Source: an uncultured Candidatus Melainabacteria bacterium (GTDB lineage Bacteria; Cyanobacteriota; Vampirovibrionia; Gastranaerophilales; Gastranaerophilaceae). Taken from it: a stretch of 42,277 nt of DNA. The stretch is taken from contig CANAJP010000009.1 in NCBI GenBank assembly GCA_947361615.1, positions 1 to 42,277 on the forward strand, written 5' to 3'. Under the pieces are notes generated by a model that saw only the letters and a list, made by a program, of their open reading frames with translations, was not told the origin of the DNA and ran no database searches. Shown piece by piece: positions 31,198 to 38,737 of the stretch; positions within the stretch are counted from its first letter, which is position 1, and each line of letters begins with the position of its first letter. The translations under genes and the position numbers were made by a program.

Positions 31198-32166
31198 ATG
31201 AATAAACATTTAGTTCATATAGTAAAATACAGATGGCTGTGGATGATTTTATCCGCATTGCTATTATTACCAGGGATTGTTGCTATGATTTATTCAATGG
31301 TAACTTATCCTAACCATGCACCGCTTAAAGTTGGTATTGATTACACCGGCGGTACAATTTCACAGTTCGCGGTTCCGCAAAAGGTTAGAATTGACGATAA
31401 AGATCAACTCGCGACCCTCCGCCATAATCTTGATGCGGCTGATATCGAAAACCCTTATATTCAGATTTTGAGCGTAACGCCAACTCCTGAAAATAAAAAT
31501 GTTGATACAATCATCTCTATCAGAACAAAATTTATTGATAAAGATTCACAGGACTTGGACAAAATTACAACTGTTATGCAGTCTGAATTCCCTAATTCAG
31601 AATTGATTTCAGTAAGTTCTGTCGGCCCGACACTTGGTAAAGAATTGTTTAAAAATTCGTTGATAGTTTTAACTCTCGCGTTTTTAGGTATAGTCGCATA
31701 TCTGTCTGTAAGATTTAGATTTGATTATGCGCTTGCTGCTATTCTTGGTGTTGCACACGACGTACTTTTTGTTGTAGGTGCGTTCTCAATCCTCGGCTTG
31801 TTGTTTAATGTACAAATCGATGGGTTATTCATCACGGCAGTTCTGACAGTTATTGGCTTCTCTGTCCACGATACAATCGTAACGTTTGATAGAATTCGCG
31901 AAAACCTCAGATACTATTCTAAGAAAATGACATTCGGCGAAATTGTAGACGCTTCTGTTAACCAAACTCTTGCAAGAAGTATTAACACTTCTTTAACAAC
32001 TTTGATTACACTCCTGGCGCTCTACTTCTTCGGCGGCGTTACAACAAAAGATTTCGTTCTCGCAATGATTCTTGGTATTGCAATCGGTACTTATTCAAGT
32101 ATTTTCTTCTGTTCAATGCTAATTGAATTCTGGAATGATAAGAAAAATCAACCGGTTAAGGCTTAA
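31198..32166 (+). CDS. secF: Protein translocase subunit SecF
   Basis: A 322-residue protein. It contains KVGIDYTGGTISQF near the N-terminus and the membrane signature GFSVHDTIVTFDRIRENLR. The ATG at 31198 follows GGGAGG; the longer frame beginning at 31102 overlaps secD and lacks support. It forms the SecDF pair with the previous gene. Confidence 0.95.
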   Translation: MNKHLVHIVKYRWLWMILSALLLLPGIVAMIYSMVTYPNHAPLKVGIDYTGGTISQFAVPQKVRIDDKDQLATLRHNLDAADIENPYIQILSVTPTPENKNVDTIISIRTKFIDKDSQDLDKITTVMQSEFPNSELISVSSVGPTLGKELFKNSLIVLTLAFLGIVAYLSVRFRFDYALAAILGVAHDVLFVVGAFSILGLLFNVQIDGLFITAVLTVIGFSVHDTIVTFDRIRENLRYYSKKMTFGEIVDASVNQTLARSINTSLTTLITLLALYFFGGVTTKDFVLAMILGIAIGTYSSIFFCSMLIEFWNDKKNQPVKA

Positions 32167-32197
32167 AAATGGCGGTCATTAGACCGCCATTTTTTTT
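32166..32197. terminator. Terminator of secDF within the opposing gene end
   Basis: ATGGCGGTC and GACCGCCAT arms enclose ATTA and run into seven T. The A-rich left side lets it work in both directions. It overlaps the last codons of the minus-strand gene ending at 32179. Confidence 0.9.
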
Positions 32198-32937
32198 ACA
32201 GGTGCGTATACATTCTCTACACTTGTTTCTGTAAAACCATGCTGATTTAAAATTAATGGAATTCCGAGTCTTTCTTCAACATTTCCTATTACAACAAGCC
32301 CGTTGTCTTTTGTTTTTTCATATAAATGCGCGGCTAGGTTATGATAATTTTCTTTGTCAAAATATTTCCAGAAATTCCTGCAAAATATAACGTTATTCTT
32401 TTCAGGCAGGTTGTCTAAATCTTCAAGTATATCGCCCTGTTCAAATATTATTTTATCCTGCAGTACCGGTTTAGGTGCTAGCGCCATATCATAGCCAAAT
32501 TTGTTGCAGCGAACAGCTTGCATAAAGTCCCAAATTCTATTTTTAGTATAATAATTTATTGAATAAATATCTTTATTATAGATATGTACCTTACCAGAAC
32601 GTGCATCCTCAAGCACGTCAGGAAAATTATCTTTTGCAATAATTGGAAAAGCTGTGTCTTTCAGGTGTGGAGCATGGGTAAAAATTGTCATCGCAATGGT
32701 GTAAGCTTCTGAACCGTCCGAACAGCCGTAATCAGTTATATTTACGTTATCAGAATTTTTATACCTGTGTTCAAGAAATTCTCCTAGATGTTGCCAATCT
32801 AAATCGTCCCTGAAGAAAAACGTCATTGTTTTATTCGTAATTACGCCATTTTTATCCACAAAAACATCTTCGTTACTTTTAAAGTTGGGTTTAGCGCTAT
32901 TGGGGTAATATGTATATGGTGAAAATTTAACTTGCAT
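32179..32937 (-). CDS. CheR-like SAM-dependent methyltransferase
   Basis: A 252-residue protein. The SAM site TDYGCSDGSEAYTIAM matches the GCSxGxExYS loop of CheR, and NNVIFCRNFWKYFDKENY matches the CheR IFCRNVLIYF motif. The usual CheR N-terminal helical domain is replaced by about 35 residues containing KPNFKS. No chemoreceptors or CheB are nearby. It methylates an unknown substrate; glutamate residues on a protein are likely by family. Confidence 0.72.
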   Translation of the reverse strand: MQVKFSPYTYYPNSAKPNFKSNEDVFVDKNGVITNKTMTFFFRDDLDWQHLGEFLEHRYKNSDNVNITDYGCSDGSEAYTIAMTIFTHAPHLKDTAFPIIAKDNFPDVLEDARSGKVHIYNKDIYSINYYTKNRIWDFMQAVRCNKFGYDMALAPKPVLQDKIIFEQGDILEDLDNLPEKNNVIFCRNFWKYFDKENYHNLAAHLYEKTKDNGLVVIGNVEERLGIPLILNQHGFTETSVENVYAPVKKMAV

Positions 32938-33093
32938 ATTACTTTAACGTTCGAACAGAATTTTTTTTGCTAGTTGTTATATCCAAAAAAAGTTTTATGA
33001 AAACTTGTGTAAAAATTGTTTTCTGTACACTAGCAAAAAAATTTTTTGTGGTTTTATAGAAACACGTATAATATATGAAGGAGTATAAAAATA

Positions 33094-33870
33094 ATGAATA
33101 TATCAGCGGTTAATGCAACAAATAACCAGCCTAATTTTAAAGGATATGTTGATCCAAAACTTATCAATTTAATTAAAAACTCTGCAAATGGAGCTATTAA
33201 AAATGAAGCAAAATTTGGCATTTCAAGTGGAATGTTAAAAGGTAGAGTACTACAAAAGATTCAAAAGACTAGTGAAAAAGCAGATGAGTTTATCGGAATT
33301 CTGGAAAGTTCTGGTGTAAAAGAATTACATCCTAATACTTATTTAACCTATACATACAATGAAGCTAAACAAACACCATATTCTGAAAAAGATTTGAAAT
33401 TAATATTGGCTAATGATAAATTAAATCAAAATACAGAGTTTGGTACATTACTAAATTGTAGTTCTTGTTTGCATACTGATAAATATAATACAAAAGGTTA
33501 TAAATTTGACCCCGCTAAGTTAGTTAATGATGAGTTGGCAAAAGTATTTGATCATATTAGTCAATTTTTTGAAAAATCAAAAGATATTCTTACTCCCGAA
33601 ATGCTAAAAAAACGAGAATTAGAAATGTTTACAGCCTATACAGATGGTGGAATTATACGTTCACGCCGTCATAAAAAAGCAAACAAACTTGCACCAGAAT
33701 TCGGATTACCTTCAAATTGGACAGAGGTTTTGAAAGAAAAACGAGCTAAAGAAGAACTGAAAAAAAATTTAGCTATCCGATTAAGAAACGAAAAAATGCA
33801 GCAAGAAGAACAACAAAGAAAACAAATTGAAGCCCGAAATTGGGAAATTGTGAAAAAATATTTGAAGTAA
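33094..33870 (+). CDS. PNFKG-motif protein of unknown function
   Basis: A 258-residue protein. The N-terminus (MNISAVNATNNQPNFKGYVD) carries the same short motif as the neighbour at 32179. The middle is helical with a cysteine pair (NCSSCLH), and the C-terminus is a highly charged helix (about 215-258). There is no classical signal peptide. The ribosome binding site is AAGGAG, with TATAAT at 33067-33072. The next feature downstream is a strong terminator, then the integrated element. Confidence 0.7.
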   Translation: MNISAVNATNNQPNFKGYVDPKLINLIKNSANGAIKNEAKFGISSGMLKGRVLQKIQKTSEKADEFIGILESSGVKELHPNTYLTYTYNEAKQTPYSEKDLKLILANDKLNQNTEFGTLLNCSSCLHTDKYNTKGYKFDPAKLVNDELAKVFDHISQFFEKSKDILTPEMLKKRELEMFTAYTDGGIIRSRRHKKANKLAPEFGLPSNWTEVLKEKRAKEELKKNLAIRLRNEKMQQEEQQRKQIEARNWEIVKKYLK

Positions 33871-33872
33871 CT

Positions 33873-33902
33873 AAAAAAGAGGCTCTTTAGAGCCTCTTTT
33901 TT
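33873..33902. terminator. Bidirectional terminator at the left edge of the integrated element
   Basis: AAAAGAGGCTC and GAGCCTCTTTT arms flank TTTA, with A and T runs on both sides. Before integration this hairpin would also have ended the tRNA-Met transcript from the other strand. Confidence 0.9.
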
Positions 33903-33903
33903 A

Positions 33904-33949
<46 letters not shown>

Positions 33950-34010
33950 TAGGGTATAAAAATATGTAAAATTTTATAACAATTTATAATGCCTAAAAGT
34001 CACTAATAGC

Positions 34011-34039
34011 TTGAAATTTAAAAATTGATATGTTATAAT
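34011..34039 (+). promoter_or_regulatory. Integrase promoter
   Basis: TTGAAA (34011-34016), 17 bp and TATAAT (34034-34039) give a leader of about 63 bases that contains the two TTACGACAA repeats. Confidence 0.7.
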
Positions 34040-34072
34040 TTGTTATATAAAAATAAGTGTTTTTAGAGTTTA

Positions 34073-34092
34073 TTACGACAAAATTACGACAA
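34073..34092 (+). promoter_or_regulatory. Candidate integrase arm-type sites, left end
   Basis: TTACGACAA occurs at 34073-34081 and again at 34084-34092, 11 bp apart in the same orientation, one helical turn. A matching pair lies near the right end at 42124-42143. It lies between the int promoter and the int start. Confidence 0.6.
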
Positions 34093-34108
34093 TTTTTAAA
34101 GGGCATCA

Positions 34109-35182
34109 ATGGCAGAGATTAAAAAACGCGTTAAGAAAAATGGCAAAATTAGTTACACGGCATCTATAAGAATTAAAGGTTATCCGACAATGAGTGCAAC
34201 CTTTGAACGTTTGACGGACGCTAAAACATGGATTGGTGAACATGAAAGTAAAATGAAACGCGGCAAGAAAATTAAATATGCTGAGGCTATCAAGCATACA
34301 TTAAGCGAACTCATAGACCGATATATTGAAGAAGAGTTGCCAAATCGCAAATCAGACCAAGCAAAATTTAAAATGCAACTGGGTTGGTGGAAAGAAAGGA
34401 TAGGAGCCTATTTGCTTTCAGAAGTTACTCCAAGCCTTTTATCACAGTGCAAGGATACTTTGTCTAAGGAGCCAAGTTTACACCCCGTAAAAGGACGTAC
34501 AACGCGTTCTGGTGCCACTATTAACCGATATATGGCTTGTCTTTCTATTGTGTTTTCCCTTGCTGTTAATGAATGGGAATGGATGGAAGAAAATCCTATG
34601 CTTAAAGTTTCTAAAAAGCCGGAAACACGTGGGCGTGTTAGATATTTAAGTGAAGAGGAAAAAAGAAATCTGTTAGCAGAATGCAAGAAAATTTCAAAAG
34701 AATTGTATTTGCTTGTTTTAATTGCTGTAACATCCGGTGCAAGACATGGGGAAATTATTAATTTGAAATGGCAAAATATAGATTTTAATAATAGGTTGTA
34801 TCATTTTCTTGATACAAAAAATGGTGAAGATAGAGGCGTGCCGATTTCACACATCGCTTTACAAGAACTCAAAGAGTTTTCAAAAGTTCGTAATATTAAA
34901 ACGGATTATGTTTTTGGCAACAAAGACGGAAAATTGATGTATTTGACAGATAAATTTGAAAAAGCTGTTGAACTAGCGGGAATAACAGATTTTCATTTCC
35001 ACGATTTAAGACATACCGCGGCAAGCTATTTAGCGATGAATGGTGCAAGTTTACTTGAAATCGCTGAAATTCTAGGGCATAAAACCCTTGCAATGGTAAA
35101 AAGATATTCACACCTAACACAAAAGCACACCGCAAGCCTTATTGATAAGATGACAGAAAAGGAATTTGGCGGCTTTGCTTGA
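34109..35182 (+). CDS. int: Tyrosine recombinase (integrase)
   Basis: A 357-residue protein. The N-terminal arm-binding domain (MAEIKKRVKKNGKISYTASI) is followed by a SAM-like core-binding domain (about 70-165) and the catalytic domain. Catalytic residues are visible: Arg in SGARHGEI, His-x-x-Arg in FHDLRHTAAS, His in LGHKTLAM and the nucleophile Tyr in VKRYSHLT. It should catalyse integration at the tRNA-Met half and excision. AGGG precedes the ATG. Confidence 0.95.
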   Translation: MAEIKKRVKKNGKISYTASIRIKGYPTMSATFERLTDAKTWIGEHESKMKRGKKIKYAEAIKHTLSELIDRYIEEELPNRKSDQAKFKMQLGWWKERIGAYLLSEVTPSLLSQCKDTLSKEPSLHPVKGRTTRSGATINRYMACLSIVFSLAVNEWEWMEENPMLKVSKKPETRGRVRYLSEEEKRNLLAECKKISKELYLLVLIAVTSGARHGEIINLKWQNIDFNNRLYHFLDTKNGEDRGVPISHIALQELKEFSKVRNIKTDYVFGNKDGKLMYLTDKFEKAVELAGITDFHFHDLRHTAASYLAMNGASLLEIAEILGHKTLAMVKRYSHLTQKHTASLIDKMTEKEFGGFA

Positions 35183-35460
35183 TTCGTTTTATATGAATGT
35201 AAAGGTTTGTAAATATTCTCACTATTTTGTGTTATAAAGTTTTAAAAATTTGGAATGCTATTAGTAGGTAAAATATTCTTCTTTTAAATTTTAAAGGAAA
35301 TTCCTTTTATATCTTTTGAAGAATTTTATATTAAGGGAAAAGAAAAATTGAGAAAATTTTTTCTATTTATTTTTCATTGTATTGGAGAATATTTAATAGT
35401 TATTAATTATGAATATAGTTTTACAAAATGATATGATTTTACAAACAGAAAGCAGGTATA

Positions 35461-35676
35461 ATGAGTTTAAATAACAATCTGTTGACACTTCAGCAATTCA
35501 ACGAGCTTTACCCGGCATTTACTTTGGGAACGTTACGAAGATTGATTTTTAATGCAAGTAATAATGGTTTTAATAAAGTTATAAGACGTATCAGTCCGAC
35601 AGGTGGTCGAGGACGGATATTTATTAATGTATCAGCGTTCTTTGAATGGGTAGAAGAACAAAACAGCGTAGCCTAG
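35461..35676 (+). CDS. Small excisionase-like / AlpA-type DNA-binding protein
   Basis: A 71-residue protein. It has a winged-helix pattern (LLTLQQFNELYPAFTLGTLRRLIF ... GRIFINVSAFFEWVEEQ, split here) as in excisionases and MerR-like helix-turn-helix proteins of mobile elements. It lies 278 bp after int, on the same strand. It probably sets recombination direction or regulates the next gene. Confidence 0.7.
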   Translation: MSLNNNLLTLQQFNELYPAFTLGTLRRLIFNASNNGFNKVIRRISPTGGRGRIFINVSAFFEWVEEQNSVA

Positions 35677-35688
35677 AAAGGAGTTAAT

Positions 35689-35991
35689 ATGGCAGATAGT
35701 TCAAAATATTATATGGTTTGGGATTGGACAAGAGAGCGGTTAGGGTTTAAAAATCATGCCGAAATGATTGTGTTTAATTTCGTTTACGGATTAAATCTGA
35801 ATGATAAATTTTATCGAGGTTCTGCAAAATATCTAGCGGACCATGCTTGCACATCAATAAGTACAATACGTCGTGCGGTTAAAAGTTTGGCGCAAAGAGG
35901 TTTGATTTCAGTGGAGTACGGGAAATGCCCTGCTGGAAAATGTTGGATTTTGAATGTTCTTGTTAATGAAGAAGATGATTTTGCTGGATAA
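35689..35991 (+). CDS. Winged-helix DNA-binding protein of phage/plasmid replication type
   Basis: A 100-residue protein. The pattern MIVFNFVYGLNLNDKFYRGSAKYLADH followed by SISTIRRAVKSLAQRGLISVEYG matches the N-terminal winged-helix domains seen in replication initiators and other mobile-element proteins. Only that domain is present, so it may be a regulator or a shortened initiator. Ribosome binding site AAAGGAG. It is 12 bases after the previous gene. Confidence 0.72.
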   Translation: MADSSKYYMVWDWTRERLGFKNHAEMIVFNFVYGLNLNDKFYRGSAKYLADHACTSISTIRRAVKSLAQRGLISVEYGKCPAGKCWILNVLVNEEDDFAG

Positions 35992-36394
35992 GGTAAAGAT
36001 TTAGATTTGTCGTTTGATAATGATTTGTTATACTAACGGTTTTGATGTTTTTGACATGTTGTCAGTATGGATATTCAGAGTAGTCATTGTGATTAGTCTG
36101 AGTATTCACGGTGGTCGATTATATAATATTAATATGATATAGATAATATATTGCGTTGTTTACACGTTTTCTTAGACTATAAAGGATAAGGGAACGTGTA
36201 TTAAATAATATCTAAAAGCAATGCCTTATGGCATAGCTAACACCCCACCCCCAATTTGCGCGGCACCCCCTCCCCATGGGGTAAGGAATATATGCGCGTT
36301 TTTATGAGTATAAAATATACGCTTTTCTGTCATATATCATCTGCCATTTTCAACCTATAAATGCTTATTTGTCATGGTAATGTGTTGCTGTATA
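35992..36394. other. 403-bp gene-free stretch of the element
   Basis: No convincing coding frame. It holds a possible promoter (TTGTCG at 36007-36012, TATACT at 36029-36034, 16-bp spacer) and a palindrome like the XRE operators (ACATGTT at 36054-36060). It also holds AT-rich steps around 36120-36155 and a C-rich block at 36243-36275. It could contain the replication or transfer origin of the element, or a non-coding RNA. Confidence 0.4.
36243..36281. other. C-rich block able to form a G-quadruplex on the minus strand
   Basis: Four C runs lie at 36243-36246, 36248-36252, 36266-36270 and 36272-36275, ending in the palindrome CCCCATGGGG. The surroundings are strongly AT-rich. On the minus strand this gives four G runs with loops of 1, 13 and 1 bases. 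Confidence 0.5.
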
Positions 36395-36718
36395 TTATAG
36401 TAAAGATTTGACTAATTTATATAAAATTTGTAATCTATCCTTATCAGACTTTAGAAATTCAACTTTCTGAATAATATAATTATACATATCGTCTTCTTTA
36501 TTATCATTAAACGTAAAAAGTTCATTCGGTGTAATGTCAAGAAGTTCAATAATTTTTTCAAGAGTTTGGGCTGTCATAAAAGCATTGCCCGTTTCAATAC
36601 TACTTAGAGTGTTAGTTGCAATACCTATTTTTTCGGCGAACGATTCTTGACTGAATCCTTTGATTTTTCTAAGGTTTTGGATTCGTTTACCTAATTGTTG
36701 TTGAATATAATTTTTCAT
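36395..36718 (-). CDS. XRE-family repressor-like regulator
   Basis: A 107-residue protein. The helix-turn-helix (LGKRIQNLRKIKGFSQESFA, then KIGIATNTLSSIETG) spans about residues 9-65, and a short helical tail probably dimerises. The start at 36718 (MKNYIQQQ) follows GAGG; the longer frame to 36778 crosses the operator. It is the only minus-strand gene of the element and is divergent from the cargo, the usual layout of a master repressor. Confidence 0.88.
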   Translation of the reverse strand: MKNYIQQQLGKRIQNLRKIKGFSQESFAEKIGIATNTLSSIETGNAFMTAQTLEKIIELLDITPNELFTFNDNKEDDMYNYIIQKVEFLKSDKDRLQILYKLVKSLL

Positions 36719-36773
36719 TAAACTAACCTCAAAATAATTATAAAAGGGAAATTGAACTAATCTAACAATGTTT

Positions 36774-36808
36774 AACATGTTGACGATACAGCCAAAACAT
36801 GTTATAAT
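36774..36808 (+). promoter_or_regulatory. Cargo promoter with twin palindromic operators
   Basis: TTGACG (36780-36785), 17 bp and TATAAT (36803-36808) form a near-consensus promoter. Identical palindromes AACATGTT lie at 36774-36781 (over the -35) and 36796-36803 (touching the -10), exactly 22 bp apart, two helical turns. They are probably bound by the divergent XRE protein. Confidence 0.75.
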
Positions 36809-36835
36809 TGATTTTAGATAGAAAGGATTATTAAA

Positions 36836-37105
36836 ATGGATTATGAATTAATTACTGAATTTAGAACTTTGCTAGATGAATTTTCACGCGTGCATGATAT
36901 AACGCTTTCGAGCCTATATCCATTTAGTGCAAACTGTGAAACCATTGCTGTTATGGGTTTGCAGGATGAAACAGAGAAACTTGAACAAGATTTAAAAGAT
37001 TATATTACTACTCGAAGACAGGATTTAACCTACGGATGTACAATTTCCGAGTTCCATATAGATAACGAACCGCCTAAAATGGTTTTGGTGTTTAATATTG
37101 AATAG
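36836..37105 (+). CDS. Small protein of unknown function, first cargo gene
   Basis: An 89-residue acidic protein without signal peptide or membrane helix; helical start, beta-rich end (YGCTISEFHIDNEPPKMVLV). Ribosome binding site AAAGG. Directly controlled by the operator-bearing promoter, so it is presumably an early or regulated gene, like lambda Cro-position genes, but it has no recognisable helix-turn-helix. Confidence 0.65.
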   Translation: MDYELITEFRTLLDEFSRVHDITLSSLYPFSANCETIAVMGLQDETEKLEQDLKDYITTRRQDLTYGCTISEFHIDNEPPKMVLVFNIE

Positions 37106-37128
37106 TAGAATAAAAAGTGAGGAATAAT

Positions 37129-37392
37129 ATGAAAAAATTTTTAGTTATGTTTGTTTTGATGTCTGCATTTATCGCTAATGGTGCATTTGCTTATTATAAT
37201 TATCCAAGTGGTAATCCAATAATAAATGAACAACGACAAGTTGCAAATCAACAACGAATGATGGAAATGCAAAGACAGCAAATTAAACAACAAGAAGAAA
37301 TGTTGCGAATTCAACGACAAAGAGAAAACGCACGCTTAGACGCACAATTACGCAAAAATGGACTTAATTCTGTTCCTATGGGCAGATATTAA
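37129..37392 (+). CDS. Small secreted Gln-rich coiled-coil protein
   Basis: An 87-residue protein. The signal peptide (MKKFLVMFVLMSAFIANGAFA) is followed by a Gln/Arg/Glu-rich helix (residues about 40-75, QQRMMEMQRQQIKQQEEM). The start at 37129 has GAGG before it; the upstream GTG is unlikely. It is predicted to be periplasmic. No family recognised. Confidence 0.72.
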   Translation: MKKFLVMFVLMSAFIANGAFAYYNYPSGNPIINEQRQVANQQRMMEMQRQQIKQQEEMLRIQRQRENARLDAQLRKNGLNSVPMGRY

Positions 37393-37412
37393 TTTTATTT
37401 TGAGGAATAAGA

Positions 37413-37805
37413 ATGAATAAAATAATTATTCTCTGGTCTGTTTTACTATTTGCAGTTCCAGCTTATGCTACTAATTGGGTTGAAGTCGCAAGTGGAACGT
37501 ATATAGATATAGATAGTATTAAGCGTAACGTAAGTCAAGGCGAATTAATTACTATATATTGGGTCAAAGATTTAAATAGGCGGGCAAAAATTGAAGAACT
37601 TTTGAATAAAAAAACTAGTAAAGTGATACATAAAGAAGTAACTTATTGCGGTCGTAGAATTAATATCATTTTAGAATCTTATGTATATGATGAACAAGAT
37701 TCGCTTATTCGTTCATATACATTCTATGATGTTGGGACACTTAATCATCGTAGTATTGTACCAGATAGTGTTGGTGAAGCAATATATGATTTTGTATGTA
37801 AGTAG
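37413..37805 (+). CDS. Secreted protein, possibly surface-adhesin E-like
   Basis: A 130-residue protein. It has signal peptide MNKIIILWSVLLFAVPAYA, then WVEVASGTYIDIDSIKRNVSQ and an IYWVKDL strand, a pattern like the small beta-rich domains annotated as surface-adhesin protein E. Two cysteines (YCGR and FVCK) could form a disulfide. It follows the previous secreted gene by 20 bases and ends the first cargo cluster. Confidence 0.6.
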   Translation: MNKIIILWSVLLFAVPAYATNWVEVASGTYIDIDSIKRNVSQGELITIYWVKDLNRRAKIEELLNKKTSKVIHKEVTYCGRRINIILESYVYDEQDSLIRSYTFYDVGTLNHRSIVPDSVGEAIYDFVCK

Positions 37806-37844
37806 CCTTATAGACTTTGACTAGGACAACAGAAAGGATAACTA

Positions 37845-38735
37845 ATGAGCGAATCACTAGAGAATTTAATAGAGGATAATAACATAACCTTTGACGATGT
37901 TGGCGGATTGGAAGATTTAAAAGAGGAAATTCGTTTAAGTATTATTTATCCATTCAAAAATCCTGATTTGTATATTCAATATGGCAAGAAAGCTGGCGGA
38001 GGTTTACTTTTATATGGTCCTCCGGGATGTGGCAAAACTTATATTGCCAAAGCTACTGCAAATGAATGCGAGGCTTCTTTTATAAACATTTCACTTGTTG
38101 ATGTGCTAGATATGTATGTTGGTGAATCGGAAAGAAAGTTGCATGAAATATTTAATCTTGCAAGAAGAAAGTCGCCGTCAGTAATTTTTATTGATGAAGT
38201 GGATGCACTCGGCAATGATAGAATGAAAACAGGAACTAATGTTACAGCTAGAACCCTCGTAAATCAGTTTTTAACAGAGCTTGACGGAGTTGCAAGTAAT
38301 AACAACCAAATTATGGTAATAGGCTCGACAAACGTACCTTGGTTTGTTGATACCGCATTAAAACGTCCAGGACGTTTTGATAAAACATTATTTGTTCCTC
38401 CACCAGAATTACAAACAAGAGCAGATATTTTCAAGTTGAATTTAGCAGGAAAACCTGTTTCGCAAATAGATTATAATAAATTAGCAAATAACACAAAAGA
38501 GTTTTCCCCGGCGGATATAGTTGCAGTATGTCGTGTTGCAATTGATAATGCAATTAGAAAAGCAATAAAAACAGGTGAAAAAGATTTACTTACCACAGAA
38601 TCGCTATTGGATGCGATAAAAGAGGTTAAACCGTCAACAATAGAGTGGTTTGAAACGGCAAAGAATTATGTCAAGTATAGCAACCAAAGCGGTCACTATG
38701 ATGATGTTATGCGTTATCTAAATAAAAGGTTATAA
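37845..38735 (+). CDS. AAA+ ATPase of the Vps4/Cdc48/FtsH-like group
   Basis: A 296-residue single-ring AAA protein. It has DDVGGLEDLKEEI at the start, Walker A GPPGCGKT (58-65), pore-loop region MYVGESERKL, Walker B VIFIDEVDAL, sensor STNVPW and arginine-finger RPGRFD. A short C-terminal helical tail follows (WFETAKNYVKYSNQSGHYDD). There is no protease domain, substrate domain or membrane helix. Such rings unfold or remodel proteins. It is followed after 2 bases by a membrane TPR protein, which is the likely partner. Ribosome binding site AAAGGA. Confidence 0.88.
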   Translation: MSESLENLIEDNNITFDDVGGLEDLKEEIRLSIIYPFKNPDLYIQYGKKAGGGLLLYGPPGCGKTYIAKATANECEASFINISLVDVLDMYVGESERKLHEIFNLARRKSPSVIFIDEVDALGNDRMKTGTNVTARTLVNQFLTELDGVASNNNQIMVIGSTNVPWFVDTALKRPGRFDKTLFVPPPELQTRADIFKLNLAGKPVSQIDYNKLANNTKEFSPADIVAVCRVAIDNAIRKAIKTGEKDLLTTESLLDAIKEVKPSTIEWFETAKNYVKYSNQSGHYDDVMRYLNKRL

Positions 38736-38737
38736 TA

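Noticed and set aside
35992-36394. CRISPR array or tandem repeats in the gene-free stretch
   Set aside because: There are short AT-rich similarities but no regularly spaced repeat. No CRISPR-like array was seen anywhere in the window.
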